Assembly: GCF_025717605.1 (NCBI RefSeq)
Contig: NZ_JAJIRQ010000006.1
Location: 6,015 to 70,014, forward strand
DNA length: 64,000 nt
DNA from: Paucibacter sp. TC2R-5
GTDB lineage: Bacteria > Pseudomonadota > Gammaproteobacteria > Burkholderiales > Burkholderiaceae_C
Direction of reading: 5' to 3'
The notes beneath the pieces are model-generated. The model ran no database searches. It had not been told where the DNA came from and saw nothing but the letters and a program-made list of their open reading frames with translations. Shown in pieces: positions 8,611 through 17,532 of this stretch. Position 1 is the first letter of the stretch; each line of letters opens with the position of its first letter. The position numbers were made by a program, and so were the translations under genes.

Positions 8611-8800
8611 GTGGGCGATGGAATTCAGGGAAGGCGGGGACGCAGAGCTTACCGCGAGCGGGCCGGGCGAGCGAAGCGGCAGCGCTCTATATACGAAATT
8701 TCGAATAAGCAATTTACGAACAAATGGTTTGTATATCTATGAGCGGACTTTAAAGTCCGCCCCCTAGGGTTGCCACCATGGCCGCTCAACAAGGAGATTC
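8611..8800 (+). promoter_or_regulatory. Regulatory region of the sulfur assimilation operon, with palindromes
   Basis: This 190-base divergent region is AT-rich between 8686 and 8742. It holds a perfect 10-bp palindrome at 8694-8703, an ACAAA-N3-TTTGT inverted repeat at 8720-8732, and a perfect 18-bp palindrome at 8743-8760 about 40 bases before the TauE start. A good Shine-Dalgarno (AAGGAG) precedes 8801. The sites are candidate operators, for CysB or another sulfur-responsive regulator. No regulator gene is adjacent, so the assignment is open. Confidence 0.5.
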
Positions 8801-9568
8801 ATGGACTGGATTGCAGTATTGAGCGGCTTGGGTGTCGGCATCATCGTCGGGATCACCGGCGTGGGCGGCGGCTCCCTGATGACGCCGCTGCTGCTGTCGG
8901 TCTTCAAGCTCAGCCCGGCCGTCGCCATCGGCACCGACCTGTGGTTTGCCGCGCTGACCAAGGTATCGGGCTCGGTGGCCCACGCACGCCACGGCCATGT
9001 GAAGTGGAAGTTGACCGGCCTCTTGTTGGCCGGCAGCATCCCGGCTTCGATCGCCACCGTCGCCGTCATGCACATGACCGAGATCACCAAGGGCTGGGCC
9101 AGCACCCTGACCTTTTCGCTAGGCATCGCCCTGCTGCTGACCGCCGTGGTGGTGGCCTTCAAAAAGTCTTGGCAATTGGTGGGGCTGCGCCTTGAGCGCT
9201 ACATCCCCGAGTCGCGCAAACCGGCCTTGACGGTGGCTTGCGGCGTGATTTTGGGCGTGTTGGTGTCGCTGTCATCGATCGGTGCCGGTGCCATTGGCGC
9301 GACGTTGATCCTGCTGCTCTACCCGCGCCTGGAAGCCCGCTACATCGTCGGCAGCGATATTGCGCACGCCGTTCCCCTGACACTCGTCGCGGGCATTGGC
9401 CATGCGACGCTGGGCAATGTAAATTGGGCGCTGTTAGTGCCGCTGCTGCTCGGCTCGATGCCCGGCATCTGGCTGGGCGCGCAGCTGACGCGCCGCCTGC
9501 CTGACAACGTCGTGCGCGGCCTGCTTTGCGGCTCGCTGGTTCTTGCTGGCTGGAAAGTCATTCACTGA
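8801..9568 (+). CDS. TauE/SafE-family sulfur-compound permease, 255 aa
   Basis: Inner-membrane transporter with about eight hydrophobic segments in two similar halves. The first half opens LGVGIIVGITGVGGGSLMT and the second holds VSLSSIGAGAIGATLI, the paired glycine-rich motifs of TauE/SafE proteins. The family moves sulfite, sulfoacetate or related anions. Because it leads the cys operon (cysI starts 100 bases later), it may export excess sulfite or import a sulfur source; the window has no CysTWA sulfate importer. The start has an AAGGAG site 5-6 bases upstream. The substrate is inferred from context only. Confidence 0.88.
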   Translation: MDWIAVLSGLGVGIIVGITGVGGGSLMTPLLLSVFKLSPAVAIGTDLWFAALTKVSGSVAHARHGHVKWKLTGLLLAGSIPASIATVAVMHMTEITKGWASTLTFSLGIALLLTAVVVAFKKSWQLVGLRLERYIPESRKPALTVACGVILGVLVSLSSIGAGAIGATLILLLYPRLEARYIVGSDIAHAVPLTLVAGIGHATLGNVNWALLVPLLLGSMPGIWLGAQLTRRLPDNVVRGLLCGSLVLAGWKVIH

Positions 9569-9571
9569 AAC

Positions 9572-9652
9572 AATGCTCCCACGCTCACTCCGTTCGCTGC
9601 CCTCCGAGAGGGCGCAGGCCGCTCTTGGGGCGGCCCGGCGAGCGACCTAACT
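9572..9652. repeat. Possible interspersed intergenic repeat
   Basis: This short spacer between the TauE gene and cysI is extremely GC-rich with short inverted repeats (CCCTC/GAGGG around 9599-9613, and GCCGC-type blocks). From memory it resembles a motif that recurs between genes in Burkholderiales genomes. Only one copy is visible here, so repeat status cannot be shown from the window. Confidence 0.3.
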
Positions 9653-9667
9653 CCTCTTCGAAGAACT

Positions 9668-11374
9668 ATGTACGCCTACACCGACTTTGACCGCCAATTC
9701 GTCCACGCCCGCGCGGCGCAGTACCGTGACCAGCTGGAGCGCCATCTGGCCGGCAACTTGCCGGACGAGGACTTCCGCCCGCTGCGCTTGCAAAACGGCT
9801 GGTATGTGCAGCGCCACGCGCCAATGCTGCGCGTGGCCGTGCCTTATGGTGCCTTGAGCAGCGCGCAGCTGCGTCAGCTGGGTGCCATCGCGCGTGAATT
9901 CGACCGTGGCTATGGCCACTTCACCACCCGCCAGAATCTGCAATACAACTGGATCCCGCTGGACAAATCGGCCGACGTGATGGACCGCTTGGCCGCAGTC
10001 GACATGCACGGCATCCAGACCAGCGGCAACTGCATCCGCAACATCACCAGCGACTGCTTTGCCGGCGTTGCACATGACGAGCTGGTCGACCCGCGCCCTT
10101 ATGCCGAAGTGTTGCGCCAGTGGAGCACGCTGCACCCCGAGTTCGCCTTCCTGCCGCGCAAGTTCAAGATCGCGATTTCGGGCACGACGGAAGACCGCGC
10201 CGCGATTGCCTGGCATGACATCGGCCTGCAATTGCTGAAGAACGCGGCCGGCGAGGTCGGTTTCAAGGTCTTGGTTGGCGGCGGCATGGGCCGCACGCCT
10301 ATCGTCGGCCAGGTCATCAGCGAATTCCTGCCTTGGCAGCAGATCCTCGTTTTCATCGAGGCCATCGTGCGTGTTTACAACCGCTACGGTCGGCGCGACA
10401 ACGCCTACAAGGCGCGCATCAAGATCTTGGTCAAGGCCGAGGGCCAGGCCTTCTTCGACGACGTGAACGCCGAGTTCAAGCAGATTCTGGAGCTGGACGC
10501 CGGGGGCCAAGAGCACCTGATTCCGCAGGCCGAGCTGGACCGCGTGGCGGCCTGCTTCGTCACGCCGGCCGGTGTGCAGGCAAGTGCCACGACGGACATC
10601 TTTGCCGGCGTGGGGGCTGGGACTTACAAACGCTGGCTGGAGCGCAATGTGGCGCGCCACAAGCTGAAAGGCTACCGGGCGGTGACGCTGTCGCTGAAGC
10701 GCGCCGGCATCGCCCCCGGCGACGCCACCGACGCGCAGATGGAAGCGGCGGCCGAGCTGGCCGACCGTTACAGCGCGGCCGAGCTGCGCGTCAGCCATGA
10801 CCAGAACCTGGTGCTGCCCTGGGTGCGCGAGACCGATCTGCCCGCCGTCTTCGAAGCCGCCCGCGCACTGGGCCTGGCAACACCGAATATCGGCCTGCTG
10901 ACCGACATGATCGCCTGCCCCGGCGGCGACTTCTGCGCCCTGGCCAATGCCCGCTCCATCCCCGTGGCGGCCGCCATCACCGAGCGCTTCGAGGACCTCG
11001 ACGAGCAGTACGACATCGGCGACATCGACCTGCACATCAGCGGCTGCATCAACAGCTGCGGCCACCACCACAGCGGCCACATCGGCGTGCTCGGCGTCGA
11101 CAAGGACGGCAAGGAGTGGTACCAGATTTCGCTGGGTGGCTCGGACGGCTCAACGCTGTCGGGCCAATCCGTGCCAGGCCGCGTGATCGGCCCCTCCTTT
11201 GCCGCCGACGAAGTAGCCGATGTGATCGAGTCCGTCATCGATACCTACCGCGCCCAGCGCAGCAGCCAAGCCGAGCGCTTTATCGACACCGTGCGCCGCA
11301 TCGGCCTGGAGCCCTTCAAGGCGCCCGCTAACGCCGTGCGAACCGTGACTGGCGTGCCCAGCTCAGCTCACTGA
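9668..11374 (+). CDS. cysI: Assimilatory sulfite reductase hemoprotein (nitrite/sulfite reductase family), 568 aa
   Basis: Six-electron reduction of sulfite to sulfide using siroheme and a [4Fe-4S] cluster. The ferredoxin-like half domains are visible as DRGYGHFTTRQNLQYNW and SGNCIRNITSDCFAG. The cluster ligands are the two cysteines of ACPGGDFC and the two of ISGCINSCGHHH near residues 410-460. The length (568) matches the single-subunit form. No cysJ flavoprotein is adjacent, so electrons may come from a ferredoxin, and fdxA and a ferredoxin-NADP reductase lie a few kb downstream. DUF934 follows after 14 bases, as in many beta- and gammaproteobacteria. Confidence 0.93.
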   Translation: MYAYTDFDRQFVHARAAQYRDQLERHLAGNLPDEDFRPLRLQNGWYVQRHAPMLRVAVPYGALSSAQLRQLGAIAREFDRGYGHFTTRQNLQYNWIPLDKSADVMDRLAAVDMHGIQTSGNCIRNITSDCFAGVAHDELVDPRPYAEVLRQWSTLHPEFAFLPRKFKIAISGTTEDRAAIAWHDIGLQLLKNAAGEVGFKVLVGGGMGRTPIVGQVISEFLPWQQILVFIEAIVRVYNRYGRRDNAYKARIKILVKAEGQAFFDDVNAEFKQILELDAGGQEHLIPQAELDRVAACFVTPAGVQASATTDIFAGVGAGTYKRWLERNVARHKLKGYRAVTLSLKRAGIAPGDATDAQMEAAAELADRYSAAELRVSHDQNLVLPWVRETDLPAVFEAARALGLATPNIGLLTDMIACPGGDFCALANARSIPVAAAITERFEDLDEQYDIGDIDLHISGCINSCGHHHSGHIGVLGVDKDGKEWYQISLGGSDGSTLSGQSVPGRVIGPSFAADEVADVIESVIDTYRAQRSSQAERFIDTVRRIGLEPFKAPANAVRTVTGVPSSAH

Positions 11375-11388
11375 AAGACCAGAACATC

Positions 11389-11877
11389 ATGAAGTTTATT
11401 GATAACCACAATCAGCAGTGGCACCACGTGGTCGGCGAAGACGGCCCTATGCCGCACCCCGATCCAGCGCCAAACATCCTCCTGAGCCTGGAGCAATGGC
11501 ATGCGGTGCGCGACCATTGGCCGGCCGGTTTGGTGACAGCGGTCGAGTTGAACAACGACTTTGATATCGAAGGCTTGGTCGCCGATCTGCCTCGCCTGAC
11601 GATGATCGCGCTGAAGTTCCCGAAATGGGTGGACGGCCGCGCCTACAGCCAGGCTAAGCTCTTGCGTTCGCGTTACCGCTTCGCCGGCGAGATCCGCGCC
11701 ACCGGCGAAGTCTTGGTCGACATGCTGCCGCTGCTGGCCCGCACCGGCTTTGATGCGGTGCACATGCGCGCCGACCAGTCGAAGGCCGCGGCCGAGCGCG
11801 CGCTGGGCTTCTTCAAAGGTCATTACCAGGGCGATGTGGACGCCAAGCAGCCCTTGTTTGCACGGGGTGAGGCATGA
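11389..11877 (+). CDS. DUF934 domain-containing protein, 162 aa
   Basis: Small protein constantly found between cysI and cysH in betaproteobacteria. Recognisable blocks are LLSLEQWHAVRDHW, LELNNDF-like VELNNDFDIEGLV, and the conserved FPKWVDGRAYSQAKLLRSR followed by GEIRATGEVLVDML and FDAVHMRADQ. It ends in an ATGA overlap with cysH, so translation is coupled. It is probably an accessory factor for sulfite or APS reduction; no catalytic residues can be assigned from sequence. Confidence 0.88.
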   Translation: MKFIDNHNQQWHHVVGEDGPMPHPDPAPNILLSLEQWHAVRDHWPAGLVTAVELNNDFDIEGLVADLPRLTMIALKFPKWVDGRAYSQAKLLRSRYRFAGEIRATGEVLVDMLPLLARTGFDAVHMRADQSKAAAERALGFFKGHYQGDVDAKQPLFARGEA

Positions 11878-12665
11878 GCGGCGAGGTCTTTTCGCTACCG
11901 GGCGCAGCGACCAGCGCCCCGGCCATCAAGCTCTACGCTCGAGAAACTGCCGGCTTTGCCGAACGCCTGGCCAAGACTGTCGAGCTTTTGCAAGAGGCTT
12001 CACTTGATCATGGCAATGGCCTGCTGCAGTCCAGCAGCCTGGGCGCCGAAGACATGGTCATCACCGACCTGATCGCCCGCCACAAACTGCCGATCAGCAT
12101 CGCCACGCTAGACACCGGCCGCTTGCATGCCGAAACGCTGGCGCTGCTGCCGCAGATCGAGGCGCGCTATGGCCTCAAGATCGCTGTCTACAGCCCGGTC
12201 AATGATGCGGTCGTCACTTTCGTGCGTGTGCGCGGCGCCGACGCCATGTATGAGAGCCTGGCGCTGCGCAAGGAATGCTGTGCGATTCGCAAGCTGGAAC
12301 CGCTAAGCCGCATGCTGGAAGGCCACACCGCCTGGATCACTGGCCTGCGCCGCGAACAGTCCAGCAACCGCGCTGTCGTGCCCTTCAGCGAAACCGACAA
12401 CAACGGCCGGACCAAGATCAACGCGCTGGCCGACTGGAGCTGGGCCGATGTCTGGCATTACATCGCCACGTTTGACGTGCCCTTCAACGCGCTGCACGAC
12501 CAGTTCATGCCCAGCATCGGCTGCGCGCCCTGCACGCGGGCGATCTCCGTCGGAGAAGATTTCCGCTCGGGGCGCTGGTGGTGGGAGGACAGTTCGGCCA
12601 AAGAGTGCGGACTGCACGCCACTCGCCAAATTTCAGAAGCAGAAAAGACTGGAGCCTCGGCATGA
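11874..12665 (+). CDS. cysH: Adenylylsulfate (APS) reductase, iron-sulfur type, 263 aa
   Basis: Thioredoxin-dependent reductase producing sulfite from activated sulfate. It carries both halves of the [4Fe-4S] signature of APS-type enzymes, the CC of KECCAIRK and the C-x2-C of IGCAPCTR, plus the C-terminal catalytic cysteine in KECGLH. The nucleotide-binding start is SSLGAEDMVITDLI, and RREQSS is the substrate-binding region. PAPS-type CysH lacks the extra cysteines, so direct APS reduction is expected. This fits the absence of an APS kinase gene in the operon. It overlaps DUF934 and cysD by ATGA junctions on both sides. Confidence 0.93.
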   Translation: MSGEVFSLPGAATSAPAIKLYARETAGFAERLAKTVELLQEASLDHGNGLLQSSSLGAEDMVITDLIARHKLPISIATLDTGRLHAETLALLPQIEARYGLKIAVYSPVNDAVVTFVRVRGADAMYESLALRKECCAIRKLEPLSRMLEGHTAWITGLRREQSSNRAVVPFSETDNNGRTKINALADWSWADVWHYIATFDVPFNALHDQFMPSIGCAPCTRAISVGEDFRSGRWWWEDSSAKECGLHATRQISEAEKTGASA

Positions 12666-13621
12666 ACGCCCCCGTGAACCTGAACCAATTGCTGCCGAAT
12701 ATCGACCACCGCCACCTCGACCACCTGGAAGAAGAAGCCATCTTCATCCTGCGTGAAGTGGCCGCCGCCTTCGAACGCCCGGGTCTGCTGTTCTCCAGCG
12801 GCAAGGACTCCTGCGTGGTCTTGCGTCTGGCCGAAAAAGCCTTCAAGACACGACAAGCCGATGGCAGCTACAAAGGCAAGCTGCCCTTCCCGCTGGTGCA
12901 TGTAGACACCGGCCACAACTTCCCCGAAGTGATCGCCTTCCGCGACCAGTTGGTGGCCGAATCGGGTGACCGCCTGATCGTCGCGCACATGGACGAGTCG
13001 ATCAAAAAAGGCACGGTACGCCTGGCCTATCCACTGGAGTCGCGCAACGGCCACCAGACCGTCACGCTGCTGGAGGCAATCGAAGAGAACCGCTTTGACG
13101 TGCTGATCGGCGGCGCCCGCCGCGACGAAGAAAAGGCGCGCGCCAAGGAGCGTATCTTCAGCCACCGCGACAGCTTCGGCCAATGGCAGCCCAAGGAGCA
13201 GCGGCCCGAGCTGTGGAGCTTGTTCAACACGCGGATTCGGCCGGGCGAGCATTTCCGCGCCTTCCCGATCAGCAACTGGACCGAGCTGGATGTGTGGCTC
13301 TATCTGGCGCGCGAGAACATCCCGCTGCCCAGCCTGTACTACAAGCATGAGCGCCAGGTGATTCGCCGCAAAGGCTTGCTGGTGCCGCTGACCGAGGTGA
13401 CGCCGCCGGAAGCCGGCGAAGTGGTCGAGACGGCCACCGTGCGCTTTCGCACCGTCGGCGACATGACCTGCACCTGCCCGGTCGAAAGCAATGCCGCAAC
13501 CGCCACCGACATCGTCGCCGAGACGCTGACCGTGACCGTCAGCGAGCGCGGCGCCACCCGCATGGACGACAGAACTTCGGAGGCCTCGATGGAGCGCCGC
13601 AAGAAGGAAGGATATTTCTGA
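12662..13621 (+). CDS. cysD: Sulfate adenylyltransferase subunit 2, 319 aa
   Basis: Catalytic subunit of heterodimeric ATP sulfurylase, forming APS from sulfate and ATP. The PP-loop is LLFSSGKDSCVVLRLAEKAF, and later conserved parts are VDTGHNFPEVI, GGARRDEEKARAKERIFS and the C-terminal SEASMERRKKEGYF. The start at 12662 forms an ATGA overlap with cysH; a longer in-frame reading from 12578 would intrude into cysH and lacks conservation. The stop and the cysN start share one base (TGATG at 13619-13623), again implying coupled translation. Confidence 0.95.
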   Translation: MNAPVNLNQLLPNIDHRHLDHLEEEAIFILREVAAAFERPGLLFSSGKDSCVVLRLAEKAFKTRQADGSYKGKLPFPLVHVDTGHNFPEVIAFRDQLVAESGDRLIVAHMDESIKKGTVRLAYPLESRNGHQTVTLLEAIEENRFDVLIGGARRDEEKARAKERIFSHRDSFGQWQPKEQRPELWSLFNTRIRPGEHFRAFPISNWTELDVWLYLARENIPLPSLYYKHERQVIRRKGLLVPLTEVTPPEAGEVVETATVRFRTVGDMTCTCPVESNAATATDIVAETLTVTVSERGATRMDDRTSEASMERRKKEGYF

Positions 13622-14949
13622 TGACAACCGTGACTGAAAAAATCGTCCACGACAGCGAAGTCGACACCCACCACCGCGCCTTGCGCTTCCTGACCGCCGG
13701 TAGCGTTGACGACGGCAAGAGCACGCTGATCGGCCGCCTGCTGTTCGACGGCCAAGCGATCCTGGCCGACCAGCTCGATATGCTGGAAAAGCGCGCCGCC
13801 GGACAGCCCCTGGACCTGAGCCTGCTGACCGACGGCCTGGAGGCCGAGCGCGAGCAAGGCATCACCATCGACGTGGCCTACCGCTATTTCGCCACCAAGT
13901 CGCGCAAATTCATCATCGCCGACGCGCCCGGCCATGAGCAGTACACGCGCAATATGGTGACCGCCGCCGCCGGATCGGACGCCGCCGTGGTGCTGGTGGA
14001 CATCACAAAGCTGGACACCAGCGTGGACGCGGTCACACTGCTGCCGCAGACCCGCCGGCATAGCCTGTTAGCGCATCTGCTGCGCGTGCCCAGCATCGTC
14101 TTTGCCGTCAACAAGCTCGACGCGCTGGAGCAACCCGGCCCAGCTTTCGCGGCGGTCAGCAAAGCCTTGCGCGCTTTTGCCGAGCAAGCCGGCATTGAAG
14201 TCACCGCCATCGTGCCAGTGTCGGCGCTGCGCGGCGACAACGTGACCCAGCCGCTGGACGGCGAATGGGCGACTTGGTACCAAGGCCCCTCGCTGCTGCA
14301 AGTGCTGGAAAGCCTGCCCGGTGTGCAGGAAAAAGTCGAAGGTGGGCTGTCGATCCCGGTGCAATATGTGGCGCGTGAACCTGGCGATGCCGGTGATGGC
14401 GTTGGCCATCAGCCGCGCACGCTGTGGGGCCGCATCGCCCATGGCCAGGTCAAGGCGGGCGACCAGATCCAGATTTTGCCCAGCGGCCAAACGGCCATCG
14501 TCGCCGAAGTGCGGCGCGCCGGCGAGACGGTCGCGCATTGCGTCGCCGGCGAGTCGGCCGGTGTGCTGCTGGACCGCCAACTCGACGTCTCGCGCGGCGA
14601 CTGGATCGTCACGCCCGGCTCGGCCACGCCGACGCAAAGCTTTGAGGCGACGCTGGCCTGGCTGGACACCGAGCCGGCAGTCGCTGGGCGCAAGTATTGG
14701 CTGCGCCATGGCAACCGCTGGGTGCAGGCGCGTATCAGTGCGATTGAGCACCGCCTGGACATCCATACCCTGGCCGAGCAGGAAGCCGCCGAAATCAAGG
14801 TCAACGAGATCGGCCATGTGCGCATCGAAACGCAAAGCGCCCTGCCGGTTGAGCCTTATGCCAACAACCGCATCGGCGGCGCGCTGATCGTTGTCGACCC
14901 GACCAGCAACCGCACCAGCGGCGCCCTGCTGGTGCGCGCAGCGAGCTGA
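13621..14949 (+). CDS. cysN: Sulfate adenylyltransferase subunit 1 (GTPase), 442 aa
   Basis: Regulatory GTPase subunit of ATP sulfurylase, related to EF-Tu. G1 is GSVDDGKST, the switch II/G3 motif is DAPGHEQYTRNM, and G4 is VNKLD. Beta-barrel domains follow, ending with LPVEPYANNRIGGALIVVD. At 442 residues it has no fused CysC kinase domain, unlike CysNC proteins. Together with the iron-sulfur CysH this suggests the pathway goes directly from APS to sulfite. Confidence 0.95.
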   Translation: MTTVTEKIVHDSEVDTHHRALRFLTAGSVDDGKSTLIGRLLFDGQAILADQLDMLEKRAAGQPLDLSLLTDGLEAEREQGITIDVAYRYFATKSRKFIIADAPGHEQYTRNMVTAAAGSDAAVVLVDITKLDTSVDAVTLLPQTRRHSLLAHLLRVPSIVFAVNKLDALEQPGPAFAAVSKALRAFAEQAGIEVTAIVPVSALRGDNVTQPLDGEWATWYQGPSLLQVLESLPGVQEKVEGGLSIPVQYVAREPGDAGDGVGHQPRTLWGRIAHGQVKAGDQIQILPSGQTAIVAEVRRAGETVAHCVAGESAGVLLDRQLDVSRGDWIVTPGSATPTQSFEATLAWLDTEPAVAGRKYWLRHGNRWVQARISAIEHRLDIHTLAEQEAAEIKVNEIGHVRIETQSALPVEPYANNRIGGALIVVDPTSNRTSGALLVRAAS

Positions 14950-14953
14950 AGCG

Positions 14954-15754
14954 ATGAGCAAGACCAAAGGCCGAGTCATCTTCGTCAGCGCCGGCCCGGG
15001 CGCGGCCGACTTGATCACCGTGCGCGGTGCGCGAGCTTTGGGCGCGGCCGAGGTCGTCTTGTTCGACGCCTTGACCGACCCGGCCCTGCGCGAGCTGGCG
15101 CCGAACGCGGTCTGGATCGACGTCGGCAAGCGTGGCTTTTGCCATTCCACCAAGCAAACCGCCATCAACGCGACCCTGGTCAAGCAGGCCTTGAGCCACA
15201 GCCTGGTGGTGCGCTTGAAGGGCGGCGACGCCAGCGTGTTTGGCCGCTTGGAAGAAGAGTTATTGGCCTTGGCCGAGGCCGGCATCGCCAGCGAAGTGGT
15301 GCCCGGCGTGACCGCCGCGATTGCCGCTGCCGCGCAAACGCAGCGCCCTTTGACACGGCGCGGCACGGGCCGCAGCGTCAGCCTGACGACGGCGATGACA
15401 CAGTTGGGCGAGTTGCAAGCCGCACGCTCGGCCGACACCGAAGTCTTCTATATGGCCGGACGCCAGCTCGGCCCCTTGGGCCGCAAACTGATTGAGGCCG
15501 GTTGGCCGGCAGATACGGCGGTCAGCGTGGTCTCCAAGGCGGGCTGTGTCGATGCCTTGGCCAGTGATCACCGGGTGGATTCGCTCGCAGCGGCCTCGCT
15601 GCTGCACAAGGGCCGGCCGACCGTGGTGACCGTTGGCGCTGGCGCCAAAGCGCTGGCTTTGCCACCACCGCAAGCACAGTCCGCGCCAACAAATTCCAGC
15701 ATCACGCCGGGTCTTGCGACGCATCAAGCCGGCATGAGCACCCCAAGCGATTAA
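14954..15754 (+). CDS. cobA: Uroporphyrinogen-III C-methyltransferase (siroheme pathway), 266 aa
   Basis: Transfers two methyl groups from SAM to uroporphyrinogen III, giving precorrin-2 for the siroheme of CysI. The motifs are VSAGPGAADLITVRGARAL (SUMT signature), VVRLKGGDASVFGR and VVPGVTAAIAAAA. It starts 4 bases after the cysN stop. It lacks the N-terminal dehydrogenase/chelatase domain of full CysG, so a separate Met8/CysG-N function must exist elsewhere. The Ala/Thr/Ser-rich C-terminal tail beyond about residue 235 is not conserved in character. It could also be labelled cysG after its pathway. Confidence 0.92.
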   Translation: MSKTKGRVIFVSAGPGAADLITVRGARALGAAEVVLFDALTDPALRELAPNAVWIDVGKRGFCHSTKQTAINATLVKQALSHSLVVRLKGGDASVFGRLEEELLALAEAGIASEVVPGVTAAIAAAAQTQRPLTRRGTGRSVSLTTAMTQLGELQAARSADTEVFYMAGRQLGPLGRKLIEAGWPADTAVSVVSKAGCVDALASDHRVDSLAAASLLHKGRPTVVTVGAGAKALALPPPQAQSAPTNSSITPGLATHQAGMSTPSD

Positions 15755-15840
15755 AATCCGCGTTTTGCCGCCGTTCAGCCTCAGAGTGAAATGGCATTGC
15801 GCGGCAATTCAGACCAAACAACAACACGAGCTGCACCATC

Positions 15841-16164
15841 ATGACCCACGTCGTCCTCGAATCATGCATCCGCTGCAAGTACACCGACTGCGTCGATGTC
15901 TGCCCGGTCGATTGCTTCCGCGAAGGCCAGAACTTTCTGACCATTGATCCCGATGAGTGCATCGACTGCGCCGTCTGCATCCCTGAGTGCCCGGTCAATG
16001 CGATCGTGCCGGAGGAAGATGTGCCCGGCAATATGCAGCACATGATCAAGCTGAATGCCGATCTGGCCAAGAAATGGCCCAGCATCACCAAGCGCCACGC
16101 CCCGCTGCCGGACGCTGATGACTGGAAGGATCGCACGGGCAAGCTGCCCGAGCTGCTCCGCTAA
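15841..16164 (+). CDS. fdxA: Ferredoxin, seven-iron type (FdxA), 107 aa
   Basis: Electron carrier with one [3Fe-4S] and one [4Fe-4S] cluster. The cysteine pattern is C-x7-C-x3-C in the first motif ([19 protein letters not shown]) and C-x2-C-x2-C-x3-CP in the second ([16 protein letters not shown]). The C-terminal extension with [14 protein letters not shown] is typical of Azotobacter-type FdxA. It is followed after 44 bases by a ferredoxin-NADP reductase on the same strand. The pair may supply reductant to CysI, though that is inference from neighbourhood. Confidence 0.95.
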   Translation: MTHVVLESCIRCKYTDCVDVCPVDCFREGQNFLTIDPDECIDCAVCIPECPVNAIVPEEDVPGNMQHMIKLNADLAKKWPSITKRHAPLPDADDWKDRTGKLPELLR

Positions 16165-16208
16165 TTTGTAGAACGCCGCCTGGCTCCAAGCTCAGGCCCC
16201 AAGAAAAA

Positions 16209-17333
16209 ATGGATGCTCAATTGAACGCAGAGATTGCCACGACGGCCGACACCCACCCAGTGCCCGGACCCGACGCGATTCAGACCGATGCCGTCATCGT
16301 CGGCGCCGGTCCGGTCGGACTGTTCCAGGTTTTCGAGCTCGGATTGCTCGAAGTCAAAGCCCACATCATTGACTCGCTCGCCTACCCCGGCGGCCAATGC
16401 ATCGAGCTGTACCCGGACAAGCCGATCTATGACATCCCGGCCGTGCCCATCTGCACCGGCAAAGAGCTGACTGACAACCTGCTCAAGCAGATCGAGCCCT
16501 TTGGCGCGACCTTCCACCTGGGCCAGGAAGTCACCACCGTCTTGAAGCAAGAAGATGGCCGCTTCTTCGTCGAGACCTCCAAGGGCACGCAGTTCCTGAC
16601 CAAGACCATCTTCATCGCTGGCGGTGTGGGCTCGTTCCAGCCACGCACGCTGAAGGTCGACGGCATTGACAAGTACGAGGGCAACCAGCTCCATTACCGC
16701 GTTCGCAACCCGGCGCAGTTCGCCGGCAAGAACCTGGTGATCGTCGGCGGCGGTGACTCGGCACTCGACTGGGCGCTGAACTTCTGCGCCGGCAATGCCG
16801 ACGGCAGCGCCAACAAGGCCGAGAGCGTGATCCTCTTGCACCGCCGCGACGGCTTCAAGGCCGCGCCCGCCTCGGTCGCCAAGATGCGCGAACTCTGCGA
16901 CGCCTACGAGATGCAATTCGTGGTCGGCCAGGTGACGGACATCGTCGAGGCTGACGGCGTTCTCACCGACATCAAGGTCACCGGCGGCGACGGCGTCACC
17001 CGCGTGATGCCTTGCGAACAGTTGCTGGTGTTCTTCGGCCTTTCTCCGAAGCTGGGCCCGATCGCCGAGTGGGGCCTGGCACTGGAGCGCAAGCAGATCG
17101 TGGTCGACACCGAAAAGTTCCAGACCAGCGTGCCGGGCATCTTTGCCGTGGGCGACGTGAATACCTATCCAGGCAAGAAGAAGCTGATTCTGTCGGGCTT
17201 CCATGAATGCGCGTTGGCTGCCTTCGGCGCCATGCCTTACATCAGCCCGGACAAGCGGATTCATCTGCAGTACACGACCACCAGCCCGAAGTTGCACAAG
17301 GTGCTGGGCGTCGAGTCACCCGTCTTCGACTAA
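16209..17333 (+). CDS. Ferredoxin--NADP(+) reductase, thioredoxin-reductase-like type, 374 aa
   Basis: Flavoprotein moving electrons between NADPH and ferredoxin. The FAD-binding motif is [17 protein letters not shown] and the NADP-binding motif is [17 protein letters not shown]; the C-terminal FAD contact is [16 protein letters not shown]. It lacks the CxxC redox pair of thioredoxin reductase, which supports the FNR2 class (Bacillus YumC, Chlorobium type). It has an N-terminal extension of about 25 residues. It lies directly downstream of fdxA, and a terminator hairpin follows at 17464. Confidence 0.92.
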   Translation: MDAQLNAEIATTADTHPVPGPDAIQTDAVIVGAGPVGLFQVFELGLLEVKAHIIDSLAYPGGQCIELYPDKPIYDIPAVPICTGKELTDNLLKQIEPFGATFHLGQEVTTVLKQEDGRFFVETSKGTQFLTKTIFIAGGVGSFQPRTLKVDGIDKYEGNQLHYRVRNPAQFAGKNLVIVGGGDSALDWALNFCAGNADGSANKAESVILLHRRDGFKAAPASVAKMRELCDAYEMQFVVGQVTDIVEADGVLTDIKVTGGDGVTRVMPCEQLLVFFGLSPKLGPIAEWGLALERKQIVVDTEKFQTSVPGIFAVGDVNTYPGKKKLILSGFHECALAAFGAMPYISPDKRIHLQYTTTSPKLHKVLGVESPVFD

Positions 17334-17463
17334 GGGGGAGGCTCGCGAGAAGCCGCCCCAGCGTCGTTGCATCGCCTTGCCGTAGCGCTGCTACTGTCTT
17401 CGGCGATGCGCCTAGCTGGAACGGCTTTGAGCAAGCCCTGCGGCCATGTCGCTTCTCTAGATT

Positions 17464-17487
17464 GGCCCGCGAAATGCGGGCCTTTTT
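17464..17487 (+). terminator. Rho-independent terminator after the ferredoxin reductase gene
   Basis: A 7-bp GC stem (GGCCCGC/GCGGGCC) with a 5-base loop is followed by TTTTT. It separates the fdxA-reductase transcript from the riboswitch-controlled receptor gene. The 130 bases between the reductase stop and this hairpin hold nothing else recognisable. Confidence 0.85.
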
Positions 17488-17532
17488 CATGGGCCGATAC
17501 AATGCGGCCCAAGCAGCGATTGAGGTCGCTGC

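Noticed and set aside
9647-11080. Long open frame (477 codons) antisense to cysI
   Set aside because: It is a GC-rich shadow frame with His/Gly/Val/Ala-rich composition and no recognisable domain, fully inside a certain gene.
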